Assembly (NCBI GenBank): GCA_963849095.1
Contig: CAWKGA010000001.1
Coordinates: 372,001-436,000 of the forward strand
Reading direction: 5' to 3'
Length of the DNA: 64,000 nt
From: JASHUC01 sp963849095
GTDB taxonomy: Bacteria > Pseudomonadota > Gammaproteobacteria > Steroidobacterales > Steroidobacteraceae
Made by a program: the position numbers and the translations under genes. Shown here one piece after another: positions 33,545-41,959 of this stretch (positions are counted from its first letter, which is position 1; each line of letters starts with the position of its first letter). The notes under the pieces were generated by a model. It had not been told where the DNA came from, did no database searches, and saw only the letters and a list, made by a program, of their open reading frames with translations.

Positions 33545-36500
33545 GGCGGGCCTCCGGCGAGCGATGGAGCACCACGGCCGGCTGCAGCTCGGATGAGTGC
33601 CCGCGCCGGGCGGTGAGCCGGCGCACCAGCACATAGAAAACCGGCGTCAGGAGGAGCCCGAATACGGTCACCCCGAGCATCCCGGAGAACACCGTGACGC
33701 CCATGGCGTGGCGGATCTCCGCGCCGGCGCCTCGCGCCAGCACGAGAGGCACCACGCCCATGATGAAGGCGAAGGAGGTCATGAGGATGGGACGCAGCCG
33801 CAAACGGGCGGCCTCGAGCACCGCGGATCGCGCATCGCGGCCCTGCTCATCCTGCAGATGGCGCGCGAACTCCACGATCAGGATCGCGTTCTTGCAGGCG
33901 AGGCCCACCAGCACCATGAGTCCGACCTGCATGAAGACGTTGTTGTCGCCATGGTCGAGCAGCACGCCGACGATGGCGGCGAGCAGGCACATGGGCACGA
34001 TCAGAATGATCGCGAACGGCAGCGTCAGGCTCTCGTACTGCGCCGCGAGCACCAGGAACACGAACAGCACGCACAGCGGAAAGACGACGCTTGCCGTGTT
34101 CCCCGAGATGAGCTGCTGGTAGGCGATCTCCGTCCACTCGTACGACATGCCGCGCGGCAGAGTCGCCTCGAGCACCCGCGCCATCGCCGCCTGGGCCTGT
34201 CCGGAGCTGTAACCCGGCGCGGGGCTCGCACTCACGTCTGCGGAACGATAGGCGTTGTAGCGCTGCACCACGTCGGGGCCGAAGGTCTGCGAGAGCGACA
34301 GCAGCGAGCCGAGCGGCACCATGTCCCCGGCGGCGTTGCGCGTCTTGAGGGTCAGCACGTCCTGCGGCTGCATGCGAAACGGGGCATCCGCCTGCGCCAC
34401 CACCTCGTACGTGCGGCCGAAGCGGTTGAAGTCGTTCACGTAGAGGGACCCGAGATACGCCTGCAGCGTCTCGAACACGTCCGAGAGCTGCACGCCCTGG
34501 CGCTTGACCTTCACCCGATCCACGTTCACGTCAACCTGCGGCACATTCACCTGGTACGTGCTGAAGGTGCCCGCGAGCGACGGCTCGCGGGCGGCGTGCG
34601 CCACCGCATCCTGCACCGCCTTGTAAAGTGCTTCGGAGCCCGCGTCCCCGCGATCCTCCACGTCGAGCTTGAACCCGCCGAGCGTGCCGAGACCCAGCAC
34701 CGGCGGCGGGGTGAACACCACGATGAAGGCATCCTGGATCGAGGACAGCCTGGCATTTAGCGCCCGGGCGATGGCGGGCCCCGAGAGGTCGCGCGAGGCG
34801 CGCCTGTCGGGCGTATCGAGGCAGAAGAACACCAGCGCCGCGTTCGAGCTCGCCGTATAGCCGTTGACGGACATGCCCGCGAACTCCACGGCATGCACCA
34901 CGCCGGGCTGCCTCAACCCCATCTGCGCCATGCGGCGGGTGACCGCCTCCGTCCTCTCGAGCGACGCGGCGGGGGGCAGCTGCGCGACGGCGATCAGGTA
35001 CTGCTTGTCCTGGTCGGGAATGAAGCCGCTCGGCACGGCCGAGAAGCCGACGTAAGTGAGAACGATGAGCGCCCCGTAGAGGGCGAGCGCGATACTGCTG
35101 CGGCGCATGGTGAGCGTGAGCGCGCGCGAGTAACCGCCGCCCACCGCGGTGAAGCCGCGGTTGAAGCGCCGGAAGAGGCCGCCGAAAACCCGCTCCATCC
35201 CTCTCGAGAGGAGGTCCTGTCTCGCGCCATGGGGCTTCAAGAGCAGTGCGGCGAGCGCCGGCGAGAGCGTCAGCGAATTGAATGCGGAGATCACCGTCGA
35301 TATGGCGATCGTGAGGGCGAACTGCCGGTAGAACTCGCCGGTCAATCCGCTCACGAAGGCGACCGGTCCGAACACGGCGCACAGCACCAGCGTGATGGCG
35401 ATGATCGGGCGGCTCACCTCCGCCATCGCGACCTTGGTCGCCTCGCGGGGCGTCAGTCCTTCGGCGATGTGCCGCTCGACGTTCTCCACCACCACGATCG
35501 CATCATCGACCACGATGCCGATCGCGAGCACCAGACCGAAGAGCGACAGCGTGTTGATCGAGAAGCCGAGCGCGAGCAGCACGGCGAACGTCCCGATGAT
35601 CGACACCGGAACCGCGATGAGCGGAATGAGCGAGGCACGCCAGCTCTGCAGGAACAGGATCACTACGATGACGACGAGCAGCACCGCCTCGAGCAGCGTA
35701 TGCACCACCGCATGGATCGACTGACGCACGAACATCGTGGGGTCGTAGACGATCCGGTAATCGACGCCCTGCGGGAAGTCCTTCTTGAGCTCCTCCATGG
35801 TCCGGCGGACGTTCGCCGACAGCTCGAGCGCATTCGCACCCGGAGACTGGAAGATGGGCAGGGCCACGGCGTTCTCGTTGTCGAGGAGGCTCTCGATGCC
35901 GTACTCCTCCGCGCCGAGCTCGATGCGCGCGACATCGCCGAGGCGAACGATCCGGCCGTCCGCGCCGGTCTTCACGACGATGTCGCGGAACTGCTGCTCG
36001 TCCGTGAGCCTCCCCTGCGCGTTGAGCGCGATCTGGAACTCCGAGCCCCTCGCCGGGGGCGCGCCGAGCTGTCCGGCGGCCACCTGCACGTTCTGCTCGC
36101 CGATGGCGCTGACCACATCGCCCACAGTCAACGACCGGGCCGCGAGCTTCTCCGGATCGAGCCACACGCGCATGGAGTAATCGCCGGAGCCGAACACCTG
36201 CACCTGGCCCATGCCGGGGAGCCGCGCAAGCACGTCCCGGACGTTCAGCACCGCGTAGTTGCGCAAGTACAAGGAGTCGTAGCGGCCGTCCGGAGAGACG
36301 AGGTGCACCAGCATGGTGAGATCGGACGTGCTCTTCACGGTCGTGACGCCGAGGTCCCGCACCTCCTCCGGGAGGCGCGGGAGCGCCTGCGACACCCGGT
36401 TCTGCACCTGCACCTGTGCCCGGTCGATGTCCGCGCCGATACGGAACGTGATGGTGAGATTGAGCGAGCCGTCCATGGTGGACGTGGAGGACATGTAGAG

Positions 36501-36731
36501 CATGTCCTCCACACCGACGATCGCTTGCTCGAGCGGCGCGGCCACCGTGTCCGCGATGACCTTGGGGTTCGCACCCGGAAACGAGGCATGCACGACGACG
36601 GCCGGCGGCACCACTTCCGGATATTCCCCGACGGGCAGCCGGAACAATGCGATTGCCCCCGCAATGGTGATGAACGTGGAGACCACCGCCGCGAAGACGG
36701 GACGCTCGATGAAGAAGTTGGAGAGTTTCAT
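33537..36731 (-). CDS. RND multidrug efflux pump inner-membrane transporter (HAE1 family)
   Basis: 1064 aa, the usual AcrB/MexF size. N-terminus MKLSNFFIERPVFAAVVSTF is canonical. The proton-relay helix TM4 reads GLVLAIGIVVDDAIVVVENV with the paired Asp. Other blocks include PVGEYPEV near the start, the periplasmic porter loops (VQVFGSGDYSMRVWLDPEKL) and late TM helices (FVFLVLAAQYESLTLPFAII; MVLVGLACKNAILIVEFA). It exports hydrophobic compounds using the proton gradient, in a tripartite complex with the adjacent adaptor and outer-membrane factor. Sequence features are closer to the MexF/AcrF-type branch, which often exports chloramphenicol-, quinolone- or phenolic-type compounds; the substrate is inference. 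Confidence 0.95.
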   Translation of the reverse strand: MKLSNFFIERPVFAAVVSTFITIAGAIALFRLPVGEYPEVVPPAVVVHASFPGANPKVIADTVAAPLEQAIVGVEDMLYMSSTSTMDGSLNLTITFRIGADIDRAQVQVQNRVSQALPRLPEEVRDLGVTTVKSTSDLTMLVHLVSPDGRYDSLYLRNYAVLNVRDVLARLPGMGQVQVFGSGDYSMRVWLDPEKLAARSLTVGDVVSAIGEQNVQVAAGQLGAPPARGSEFQIALNAQGRLTDEQQFRDIVVKTGADGRIVRLGDVARIELGAEEYGIESLLDNENAVALPIFQSPGANALELSANVRRTMEELKKDFPQGVDYRIVYDPTMFVRQSIHAVVHTLLEAVLLVVIVVILFLQSWRASLIPLIAVPVSIIGTFAVLLALGFSINTLSLFGLVLAIGIVVDDAIVVVENVERHIAEGLTPREATKVAMAEVSRPIIAITLVLCAVFGPVAFVSGLTGEFYRQFALTIAISTVISAFNSLTLSPALAALLLKPHGARQDLLSRGMERVFGGLFRRFNRGFTAVGGGYSRALTLTMRRSSIALALYGALIVLTYVGFSAVPSGFIPDQDKQYLIAVAQLPPAASLERTEAVTRRMAQMGLRQPGVVHAVEFAGMSVNGYTASSNAALVFFCLDTPDRRASRDLSGPAIARALNARLSSIQDAFIVVFTPPPVLGLGTLGGFKLDVEDRGDAGSEALYKAVQDAVAHAAREPSLAGTFSTYQVNVPQVDVNVDRVKVKRQGVQLSDVFETLQAYLGSLYVNDFNRFGRTYEVVAQADAPFRMQPQDVLTLKTRNAAGDMVPLGSLLSLSQTFGPDVVQRYNAYRSADVSASPAPGYSSGQAQAAMARVLEATLPRGMSYEWTEIAYQQLISGNTASVVFPLCVLFVFLVLAAQYESLTLPFAIILIVPMCLLAAIVGVLLDHGDNNVFMQVGLMVLVGLACKNAILIVEFARHLQDEQGRDARSAVLEAARLRLRPILMTSFAFIMGVVPLVLARGAGAEIRHAMGVTVFSGMLGVTVFGLLLTPVFYVLVRRLTARRGHSSELQPAVVLHRSPEARHA

Positions 36732-36745
36732 GTGTGTGCGCAGCG

Positions 36746-37966
36746 TCAGTCAGGGTTGTGCGCAAGCATGGAGCCGCCGCTCCCGGACCCGAGCGTGAAT
36801 GGCTCGTCGTGCGTGTGCTGCTCGCCCATAGCGACTCGCTCCGGCGTGACGGGCATGCCGGCATGGACCCGCTGCAGGCCGTTCACGACGATCAGATCGC
36901 CGGGTGCAAGCCCCTCGCGCACGACACGTAGGCCGTCGATGATCGGACCGAGCTTCACGGGGCAGTATTCGACCTTGTTGCCGGATCCCACGCGCAGCAC
37001 GTAGTTGACGCCTTGGTCCGTGCCTACGGCGCTGTCGTTGACGAGGAGCGCGGTGTAGCGCTCGCTGCCGGGGAGCCGCACGCGGGCGAACATGCCCGGC
37101 GTGAACCGGCGGTCGTGATTGTCGATACGGCCGCGCGCCCGCACCGTCCCGGTCGAGGGATCGATCTCGTTGTCCACGAACACGATCCGGCCCTCGTGCG
37201 GATACCCCGACTCGTCGGCGAGGCCGATCCAGACCGGATGCGGCTCACGCTCGGCGTGCGCCCGGTCGCGCGCATTGCCGCGCGCGTAGTCCATGAACTC
37301 GAGGTAGCCCTGCTCGTCGCCCTCGAAGGAGACATAGATCGGATCCACCGACACCACCGTCGTGAGCAAGGTCTGACCGCTCGTCACGAGATTGCCTGCC
37401 GTGATCTCCGCGCGGCTGACGATGCCGGAGATCGGTGAGGTGACCCGCGAGAAGGTGAGGTTGAGCGCGGCCATGTCCACCGCCGCCTGGGCGGCCTCGA
37501 CGTTGGCCCCGGACTCCTGCGAAGCGGCCACCCGCGTCTCGTACTCTTCTCGGGAGATGGAGCGGGAGGCGATGAGCTTCTGCGCGCGGTCGCGCTCCGA
37601 CCGGGCCAGCGCGAGCTGCGAGCGGGCCTGGGCGAGCTGTGCCTGTGTACGCTTGAGATCCGCCTCGTACGGGCGCGGATCGATCACGAAGAGCACGTCG
37701 CCCTTCCTGACCTCCCCTCCATCGACAAAGTTCACCGAGGAGATGTACCCCGACACGCGCGGCCGGATCTCCACCCGATCCACCGCTTCGAAATGACCGG
37801 TGAAGTCCGCGAAATCCGTGATCTGCCGCGAGACCACGCGGGCGACGGTGACCTGCGGCGGGAGCGCCTGCGCGGCGGGGGTCGCCGTCTCGGCCCGGGA
37901 GCATCCAGCCAGGACGAGCACAGACGTGAGTACCCCGCAAACCAGCGCAATTGGAAGACGAGCCAT
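36746..37966 (-). CDS. RND efflux adaptor (membrane fusion protein), lipoprotein
   Basis: 406 aa. The signal sequence MARLPIALVCGVLTSVLVLA ends in lipobox LAGC. Domains in order: beta-barrel/lipoyl half (GHFEAVDRVEIRPRVSGYIS), alpha-helical hairpin (QAQLAQARSQLALARSERDR ... QAAVDMAALNLTFSRV), second lipoyl half (SPISGIVSRAEITAGNLV), then beta-barrel and membrane-proximal domains (VNDSAVGTDQGVNYVLRV; IIDGLRVVREGLAPGDLIVV). It bridges pump and outer-membrane channel. First gene of the operon, 14 bp before the pump. The upstream 350 bp (37967-38322) should hold the promoter. Confidence 0.93.
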   Translation of the reverse strand: MARLPIALVCGVLTSVLVLAGCSRAETATPAAQALPPQVTVARVVSRQITDFADFTGHFEAVDRVEIRPRVSGYISSVNFVDGGEVRKGDVLFVIDPRPYEADLKRTQAQLAQARSQLALARSERDRAQKLIASRSISREEYETRVAASQESGANVEAAQAAVDMAALNLTFSRVTSPISGIVSRAEITAGNLVTSGQTLLTTVVSVDPIYVSFEGDEQGYLEFMDYARGNARDRAHAEREPHPVWIGLADESGYPHEGRIVFVDNEIDPSTGTVRARGRIDNHDRRFTPGMFARVRLPGSERYTALLVNDSAVGTDQGVNYVLRVGSGNKVEYCPVKLGPIIDGLRVVREGLAPGDLIVVNGLQRVHAGMPVTPERVAMGEQHTHDEPFTLGSGSGGSMLAHNPD

Positions 37967-38322
37967 GGAACACTCCCCGAAAGACAGCAGCCGCCCGAAT
38001 AGCCGGACGGCAGTGGGGGAAATTGTCGGCTCCGGGACGCAGAAGGACCATTCACCCGGCGATTGAGCACGATCGCGCCGGTGAGGGGGCCCGCTGCTAT
38101 CTCTTTAGAGAGATCCGGAGACGGACATCGAGCCATCGACCTCTCCGGTATTGTTGCCTCGCGTCGCCGAGCCCACCCATCTCGCGCCGAACTCCATGCG
38201 GCGTAGGCCAGACCGGCGGCAAGCCGTGAATCTCGGAGGCCGACATCGACTATCCGGCTGTCTCAAGAAATGGGATCAGGTCCTAATGCGAATCGGGTAG
38301 GCGCGGGCTGACGCGGAGCGGG
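37967..38322. other. Intergenic region upstream of the RND operon
   Basis: No supported gene. It should contain the minus-strand promoter of the efflux operon and the 3' flank of the methyltransferase-family gene. I could not find a confident operator. Confidence 0.5.
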
Positions 38323-38934
38323 TCAGATCAGGCCGGGTACGATCGCCCGCACGCGCTCGGTGTAGGTGTCGTAGGCAGCGCCGAACTGCTCACGCATGAA
38401 GCGCTCCTCGACGATAATCCGATGGACGATGGCGACGAGCGCTAGCGCCACGGCCAGCACGCCGCGCCACTGCCCGATCGCCAGCGCCGTTCCGACGAAG
38501 GCGAGCATCAGACCTGAGTAAATGGGGTGGCGGACTAGGCCGTAGGGACCGCCAGTGACCAGCTCATGATCGGCCTTGATGGTGGCCGCCGTGCCGCTCC
38601 AGTTGCGCCCGAGGTAGACACGTGCCCACACGGTGAACAGTAGGCCAATCAGCGTCAGCGCCGCGCCGAGCGCCGCCCAGAACCGCCATTCCGAGCCGGG
38701 CAGGAAGCGCTCCGTGAGCCCGCGCACCGGGACGAGCTGCGCCCACTGCGCCCAAAACAGCAGCCCGACAGCGCAGAACAGCAACGCCATATTCAGCAGA
38801 CGCGGCAGCGCGGCCTGCCGACGGACCGTGGCCTTCACGTTGAGCGCAAACACCCACCAAGCAATGACCCAGGCCAGCCAGACCACGGAAAAGAAGGCTT
38901 GATAGAACTCACGCAAGTTCACGTGCGCCTCCAT
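38323..38934 (-). CDS. Isoprenylcysteine carboxyl methyltransferase (ICMT)-family membrane protein
   Basis: 203 aa with about five membrane spans (AFFSVVWLAWVIAWWVFALN; LLNMALLFCAVGLLFWAQWA; FWAALGAALTLIGLLFTVWA). The catalytic region is LVTGGPYGLVRHPIYSGLML followed by the C-terminal EERFMREQFGAAYDTYTERV. The RHPxYxG and EExxxxxxxGxxYxxY blocks are the SAM-binding signature of PEMT/ICMT-like membrane methyltransferases. In bacteria their substrates are usually unknown; phospholipid, isoprenoid or sterol-like methylation are possible. It stands alone. Confidence 0.85.
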   Translation of the reverse strand: MEAHVNLREFYQAFFSVVWLAWVIAWWVFALNVKATVRRQAALPRLLNMALLFCAVGLLFWAQWAQLVPVRGLTERFLPGSEWRFWAALGAALTLIGLLFTVWARVYLGRNWSGTAATIKADHELVTGGPYGLVRHPIYSGLMLAFVGTALAIGQWRGVLAVALALVAIVHRIIVEERFMREQFGAAYDTYTERVRAIVPGLI

Positions 38935-39063
38935 AGGTGAGAATCTGAGGGTATCGCGGCATCCCCGCTGTCGCCATTGCCACCCCCGTCAGCAGCGACA
39001 GATTAACACTGACTCGTCATACCTGGACGTGTGTTGTGCTCCCGACGCTATGCTCCGCAGCTG

Positions 39064-39285
39064 TCATCGATGACATGAACGCTTCGGCGGTCCAATCGTT
39101 TTGAGAGAGATGCCGGTAAACAGGTCGGTCAGGTACTGCTCCAGGACGGGCTGATCATTCTGGATTGCCGTCAGGCGTTCCATACACGAGGCGCACATCC
39201 GATACCGGAACGTGCCGAATTCTGTGTTCGCCTCCAGGTACGGACGGTTGCCGGCTGGTTTGTCGCAGCGGATACAGTTCTCGAT
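39064..39285 (-). pseudogene. Small zinc-ribbon-like protein lacking a start codon
   Basis: From about 39285 the minus-strand frame reads IENCIRCDKPAGNRPYLEAN, TEFGTFRYRMCASCMERLTA, then IQNDQPVLEQYLTDLFTGIS and a basic end, with TGA at 39064-39066. Two CxxC pairs (CIRC, CASC) suggest a treble-clef or zinc ribbon. No ATG, GTG or TTG exists between the upstream stop and the first CxxC. The sequence just upstream is the dispersed 52-bp repeat (39292-39343), which seems to have replaced the normal start. A rare ATC start at 39285 is the other option. Confidence 0.45.
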
Positions 39286-39291
39286 GGTAAC

Positions 39292-39343
39292 GGATGAATC
39301 TGGGCACTTCGACCACCGCCGTCCGACCGGACAATGTCGGCCA
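39292..39343 (+). repeat. 52-bp dispersed repeat, copy 2
   Basis: Matches 28063-28114 at 47 of 52 bases, same orientation. It lies directly before (minus-strand sense) the truncated zinc-ribbon frame. Confidence 0.75.
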
Positions 39344-39538
39344 ACACCGGTAGTTCGCTAGCTGGAACTGACTCCTCCGAAGCAGCCCTTCGACTCAGGA
39401 CGCGCCCCCCCCTTTCGCCGCAGAGTCTTCGCGGGAAATATCGACGTAAGCGGGAGACTTCCCAGAGAGCATAATCATGCGACAATGTCCGAACACTCCA
39501 AGTCGAACCGCATCGGACGATACCTGGGAGAACGCAGC

Positions 39539-40024
39539 ATGCGACGAGCGATAACGGCGATACTGGGACTCACCGCGATGACCTGGCTGGTGGGGGTTCA
39601 TGCGGACGTCGCAGTGCTGGCAGTTCGGCTTGGCGCGCAGGATGTTGTCGCGCTCGCGAAATTCTACGAAACGGCGTTTGGCCTGAAGGAAATCGACCGC
39701 GTCGGGCAGCCGCCGACGGAGATCATCATGCGCTACGGCGCCACGGTTGCCGCAGCCAAAGCCGGCTCATCGCCCGAGTTTCTCGTTGCGCGTCGTGAGC
39801 CCGGCGCGGCCAAGGACTCGATACCGCATGCGATCTTTCATGTGTCGAATATCGGCGCCACTGTGGCCGCCGCGAAGGCTGCGGGCGCAATGATCAAGAG
39901 CGACGTGGCTTCGGTCCGGATCGGGAGCATGCCAATAAAGGTCGCGACGTTGGTTGATCCCGACGGCAATGTACTCGAACTCATGGAGCTGCCCAGGGGC
40001 GTGGGCCATCTCCGGCATCCTTAA
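39539..40024 (+). CDS. VOC (glyoxalase-fold) protein with signal peptide
   Basis: 161 aa from ATG 39539 (GGGAG box 9 nt upstream), where MRRAITAILGLTAMTWLVGV followed by HA forms a signal peptide. The VOC domain: VLAVRLGAQDVVALAKFYET then AFGLKEIDR, IPHAIFHVSNIGATVAAAKA, and the terminal ATLVDPDGNVLELMEL. Upstream in-frame ATG 39485 would put 18 residues before the signal, so it is unlikely. Exported, substrate unknown; glyoxalase/dioxygenase-like folds cannot be assigned further. Single gene. Confidence 0.75.
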   Translation: MRRAITAILGLTAMTWLVGVHADVAVLAVRLGAQDVVALAKFYETAFGLKEIDRVGQPPTEIIMRYGATVAAAKAGSSPEFLVARREPGAAKDSIPHAIFHVSNIGATVAAAKAAGAMIKSDVASVRIGSMPIKVATLVDPDGNVLELMELPRGVGHLRHP

Positions 40025-40187
40025 CGATCGCGACGGTGCTTACAGCGAGCGGGAATACCGTTGAATTTGGGGCCCGCCTCGCGGCAGTCCGAAGGCTCTC
40101 CGGTGCAAGCGATCCGAACGGTGTGCCCACGCGAAGCTTCGCGGCGAGAGTGAGTGCGTAATCGACATCCTTCAATCGCAGCTCCGG
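39981..40187 (-). pseudogene. Possible C-terminal remnant of a 3-hydroxyisobutyrate dehydrogenase-type oxidoreductase
   Basis: The frame opens after a stop and reads PELRLKDVDYALTLAAKLRV then GTPFGSLA, which resembles the C-terminal helix of beta-hydroxyacid dehydrogenases (LxxKDxxxALxxAxxxxVPxPxGxLA). What follows does not match the family, and no N-terminal part is present. It overlaps the convergent end of the VOC gene. Confidence 0.3.
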
Positions 40188-40506
40188 GGGTGAGGGTCAC
40201 GGGATGCTGTTGATTGGCTTCAGCCATCCCCTGCGTAATCCGTATGACCTGCGGCTCGCGGCCAGGCCTCCGCCGGGCAAGCGATCTGCACTGCGCCGAG
40301 CATGTTGACCAGCAGTTCTCCAGCGGCACACAGATAGAACCAGGCGAAGTCGACCGGCTAGCCGTTGTTTCCGGCCACCGTGGAATCGGCCCATTCTGTC
40401 ACCGCGCGGGCGAGCCGCGGCCGGCGACTCTGTGTGCCGCGCGGCCGGATGTTTTTGTCGCTGAGCCGAGGTCGACTCGTAAGGATCGCATGGCGTGCGC
40501 GCCGCG
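40188..40506. other. Stretch without a supported gene
   Basis: Only short frames in both strands, none with recognisable domains or start signals. It lies between remnant sequences and the GST gene. Confidence 0.4.
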
Positions 40507-41136
40507 TCATCTGGCCGGCGGAAGGAACGGCTGTGTCACAGATTGAAAGGCATCCAGGGCTTCGCACTGAGCACAGTGACGCGCGAGCTGCGGCAAGCGC
40601 GCAGCGTCGAAGGACTCGGGGTGCGCCTCGCGCAGGAACCGCAGGGCGCAGGCGACGGCGATGTCAGCATGCCCAATCCGCTCGCCCGACCAGTACGCGT
40701 CGGGCCGTAATCGCCGGTCTGCCTCGAGCGCCTCAAGGACGGCCTGGATCTGGACGTAGCAACGCTCGACCCAGCCCGGCGATGATTGCTCGTGGAGCAC
40801 GCGCTCGTAGACAAGAATCACTGCCTTGTCGGCGAGGCCGGTCGCGAGGGCACAAACTTTAAGCGCTTGGCGGCGTGCTGGGCCTTCGCGGGTGATAAGT
40901 GCACGTTGCGGGCCGGCCAGCTCGTCAAGATAGTCCAAAATCGCCGCACTCTCGATCAGCGGCTCGCCGTCATCGGCCACCAGGACCGGTACGCGGCGCA
41001 GTGGATTGAAGGGCGCGATCCGCGCAGCATCCCCGAACGTGGACCAGGGGCGATGCTCATACGGGAAACCATAGAGGACGAGCGCGACGGCGACGCGCCT
41101 GACGAAGGGTGAATCGTATTGGCCGATCAGGATCAC
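40507..41136 (-). CDS. Glutathione S-transferase family protein
   Basis: 209 aa. N-domain: MILIGQYDSPFVRRVAVALV (SPFVRRV holds the catalytic Ser), FNPLRRVPVLVADDGEPLIE then SAAILDYLDEL, the glutathione-binding cis-Pro and ESxAIxxYL motif. C-domain: WSGERIGHADIAVACALRFL, the N-capping box. Length and pattern fit the small GST-like proteins related to YibF. Likely cytoplasmic detoxification. No operon partner; the XRE-cupin gene lies downstream-convergent in the same direction 160 bp upstream. Confidence 0.85.
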   Translation of the reverse strand: MILIGQYDSPFVRRVAVALVLYGFPYEHRPWSTFGDAARIAPFNPLRRVPVLVADDGEPLIESAAILDYLDELAGPQRALITREGPARRQALKVCALATGLADKAVILVYERVLHEQSSPGWVERCYVQIQAVLEALEADRRLRPDAYWSGERIGHADIAVACALRFLREAHPESFDAARLPQLARHCAQCEALDAFQSVTQPFLPPAR

Positions 41137-41298
41137 GACGCCCGGACCTTTAGGACGGACCCCTTCCTGCTCGGGATCTGCCAGGACATCGGCCGGTCGC
41201 CCGAGAGGCTGTAACAGGGCTGCAATAATAACTCATGGGCGTTTCGCCGCTTACAGACCGAATAGCGATGTGGCTCGAGATACGGGTACATATCAAGC

Positions 41299-41928
41299 CT
41301 ATCGATCGGAAACCCCGTGCGGCCGACTCGCCGGTCGTGAATGCTCGCTTGCGATGACGACAATATACCTCGCCGGCTTGCGCGTGCGATTCGCAAACAC
41401 GATCCGCTCGTCGAGCTTCATGGCAAGACAGTCATCTTCGCCGAGTCGATATGTCGTCTCGCCGAGGGTCAGCTCGATTCGTCCCTGCTGGACCCAGATC
41501 TGCTGATGAACGTCGTTCTGGCCCGGCGCGTTTTCATAGGCGATTTTCGCCCCCGGTGGCAGGATCACTTCTACGATATGAATGATTGAAGGAAAGTTTG
41601 CTGGCGAGATGTTGCGTCGCACATATCCCGATTGCGGATCGCGCCAGACCGTCCGATCCTCACGCCGCGAGAGCGGGCTCTCGGCGATTGCCGGATCGTC
41701 GAACAATGCCGCGAACGGCACGCCGAGCCCAGAGGCAATCTTCTCGAGCACGATGGCAGTCGGACTGCTCTCGCCGCGCTCGATCAGGGAGATCATTGAT
41801 CGGCTTACGCCGCACCGCTCCGAGAGCGCCTCCAAGGACATGCCCTGATCATTGCGTAATGCTCTCACCTGCGCCGCAATGCGATCGCTTATGGAGGCGG
41901 CTCTCGGACGAGTGGCGGTCTCTTCCAT
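41299..41928 (-). CDS. XRE-family transcriptional regulator with cupin sensor domain
   Basis: 209 aa from ATG 41926-41928. HTH: QVRALRNDQGMSLEALSERC then GVSRSMISLIERGESSPTAI. The C-terminal cupin has HIVEVILPPGAKIAYENAPG then HQQIWVQQGRIELTLGETTY and LGEDDCLAMKLDERIVFAN. This architecture (PuuR/ClcR-like HTH plus cupin) responds to small molecules such as polyamines or amino acids. It is transcribed away from a GNAT acetyltransferase gene, 31 bp between starts. A perfect inverted repeat at 41927-41942 overlaps its own start codon, so it very likely controls itself and the acetyltransferase. Confidence 0.85.
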   Translation of the reverse strand: MEETATRPRAASISDRIAAQVRALRNDQGMSLEALSERCGVSRSMISLIERGESSPTAIVLEKIASGLGVPFAALFDDPAIAESPLSRREDRTVWRDPQSGYVRRNISPANFPSIIHIVEVILPPGAKIAYENAPGQNDVHQQIWVQQGRIELTLGETTYRLGEDDCLAMKLDERIVFANRTRKPARYIVVIASEHSRPASRPHGVSDR

Positions 41929-41942
41929 ATTGGATTCAATAT
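41927..41942. promoter_or_regulatory. Inverted repeat in the XRE/GNAT divergent region
   Basis: ATATTG / GATT / CAATAT, perfect six-base arms overlapping the XRE start codon and 18 bp before the GNAT start. A TATAAT-like box (minus strand, 41945-41950) lies next to it. Probable operator of the XRE regulator. Confidence 0.55.
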
Positions 41943-41959
41943 CTATTATACTAGACAGC

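Noticed and set aside
34893..37004. A 703-codon plus-strand frame opposite the RND pump and adaptor
   Set aside because: Mirror image of highly conserved pump codons; amino-acid content (Arg/His/Glu-rich) is typical of antisense frames in GC-rich genes.
40200..40330. Minus-strand frame FAWFYLCAAGELLVNMLGAV, membrane-like
   Set aside because: Short, bounded by stops on both sides and no family recognised.
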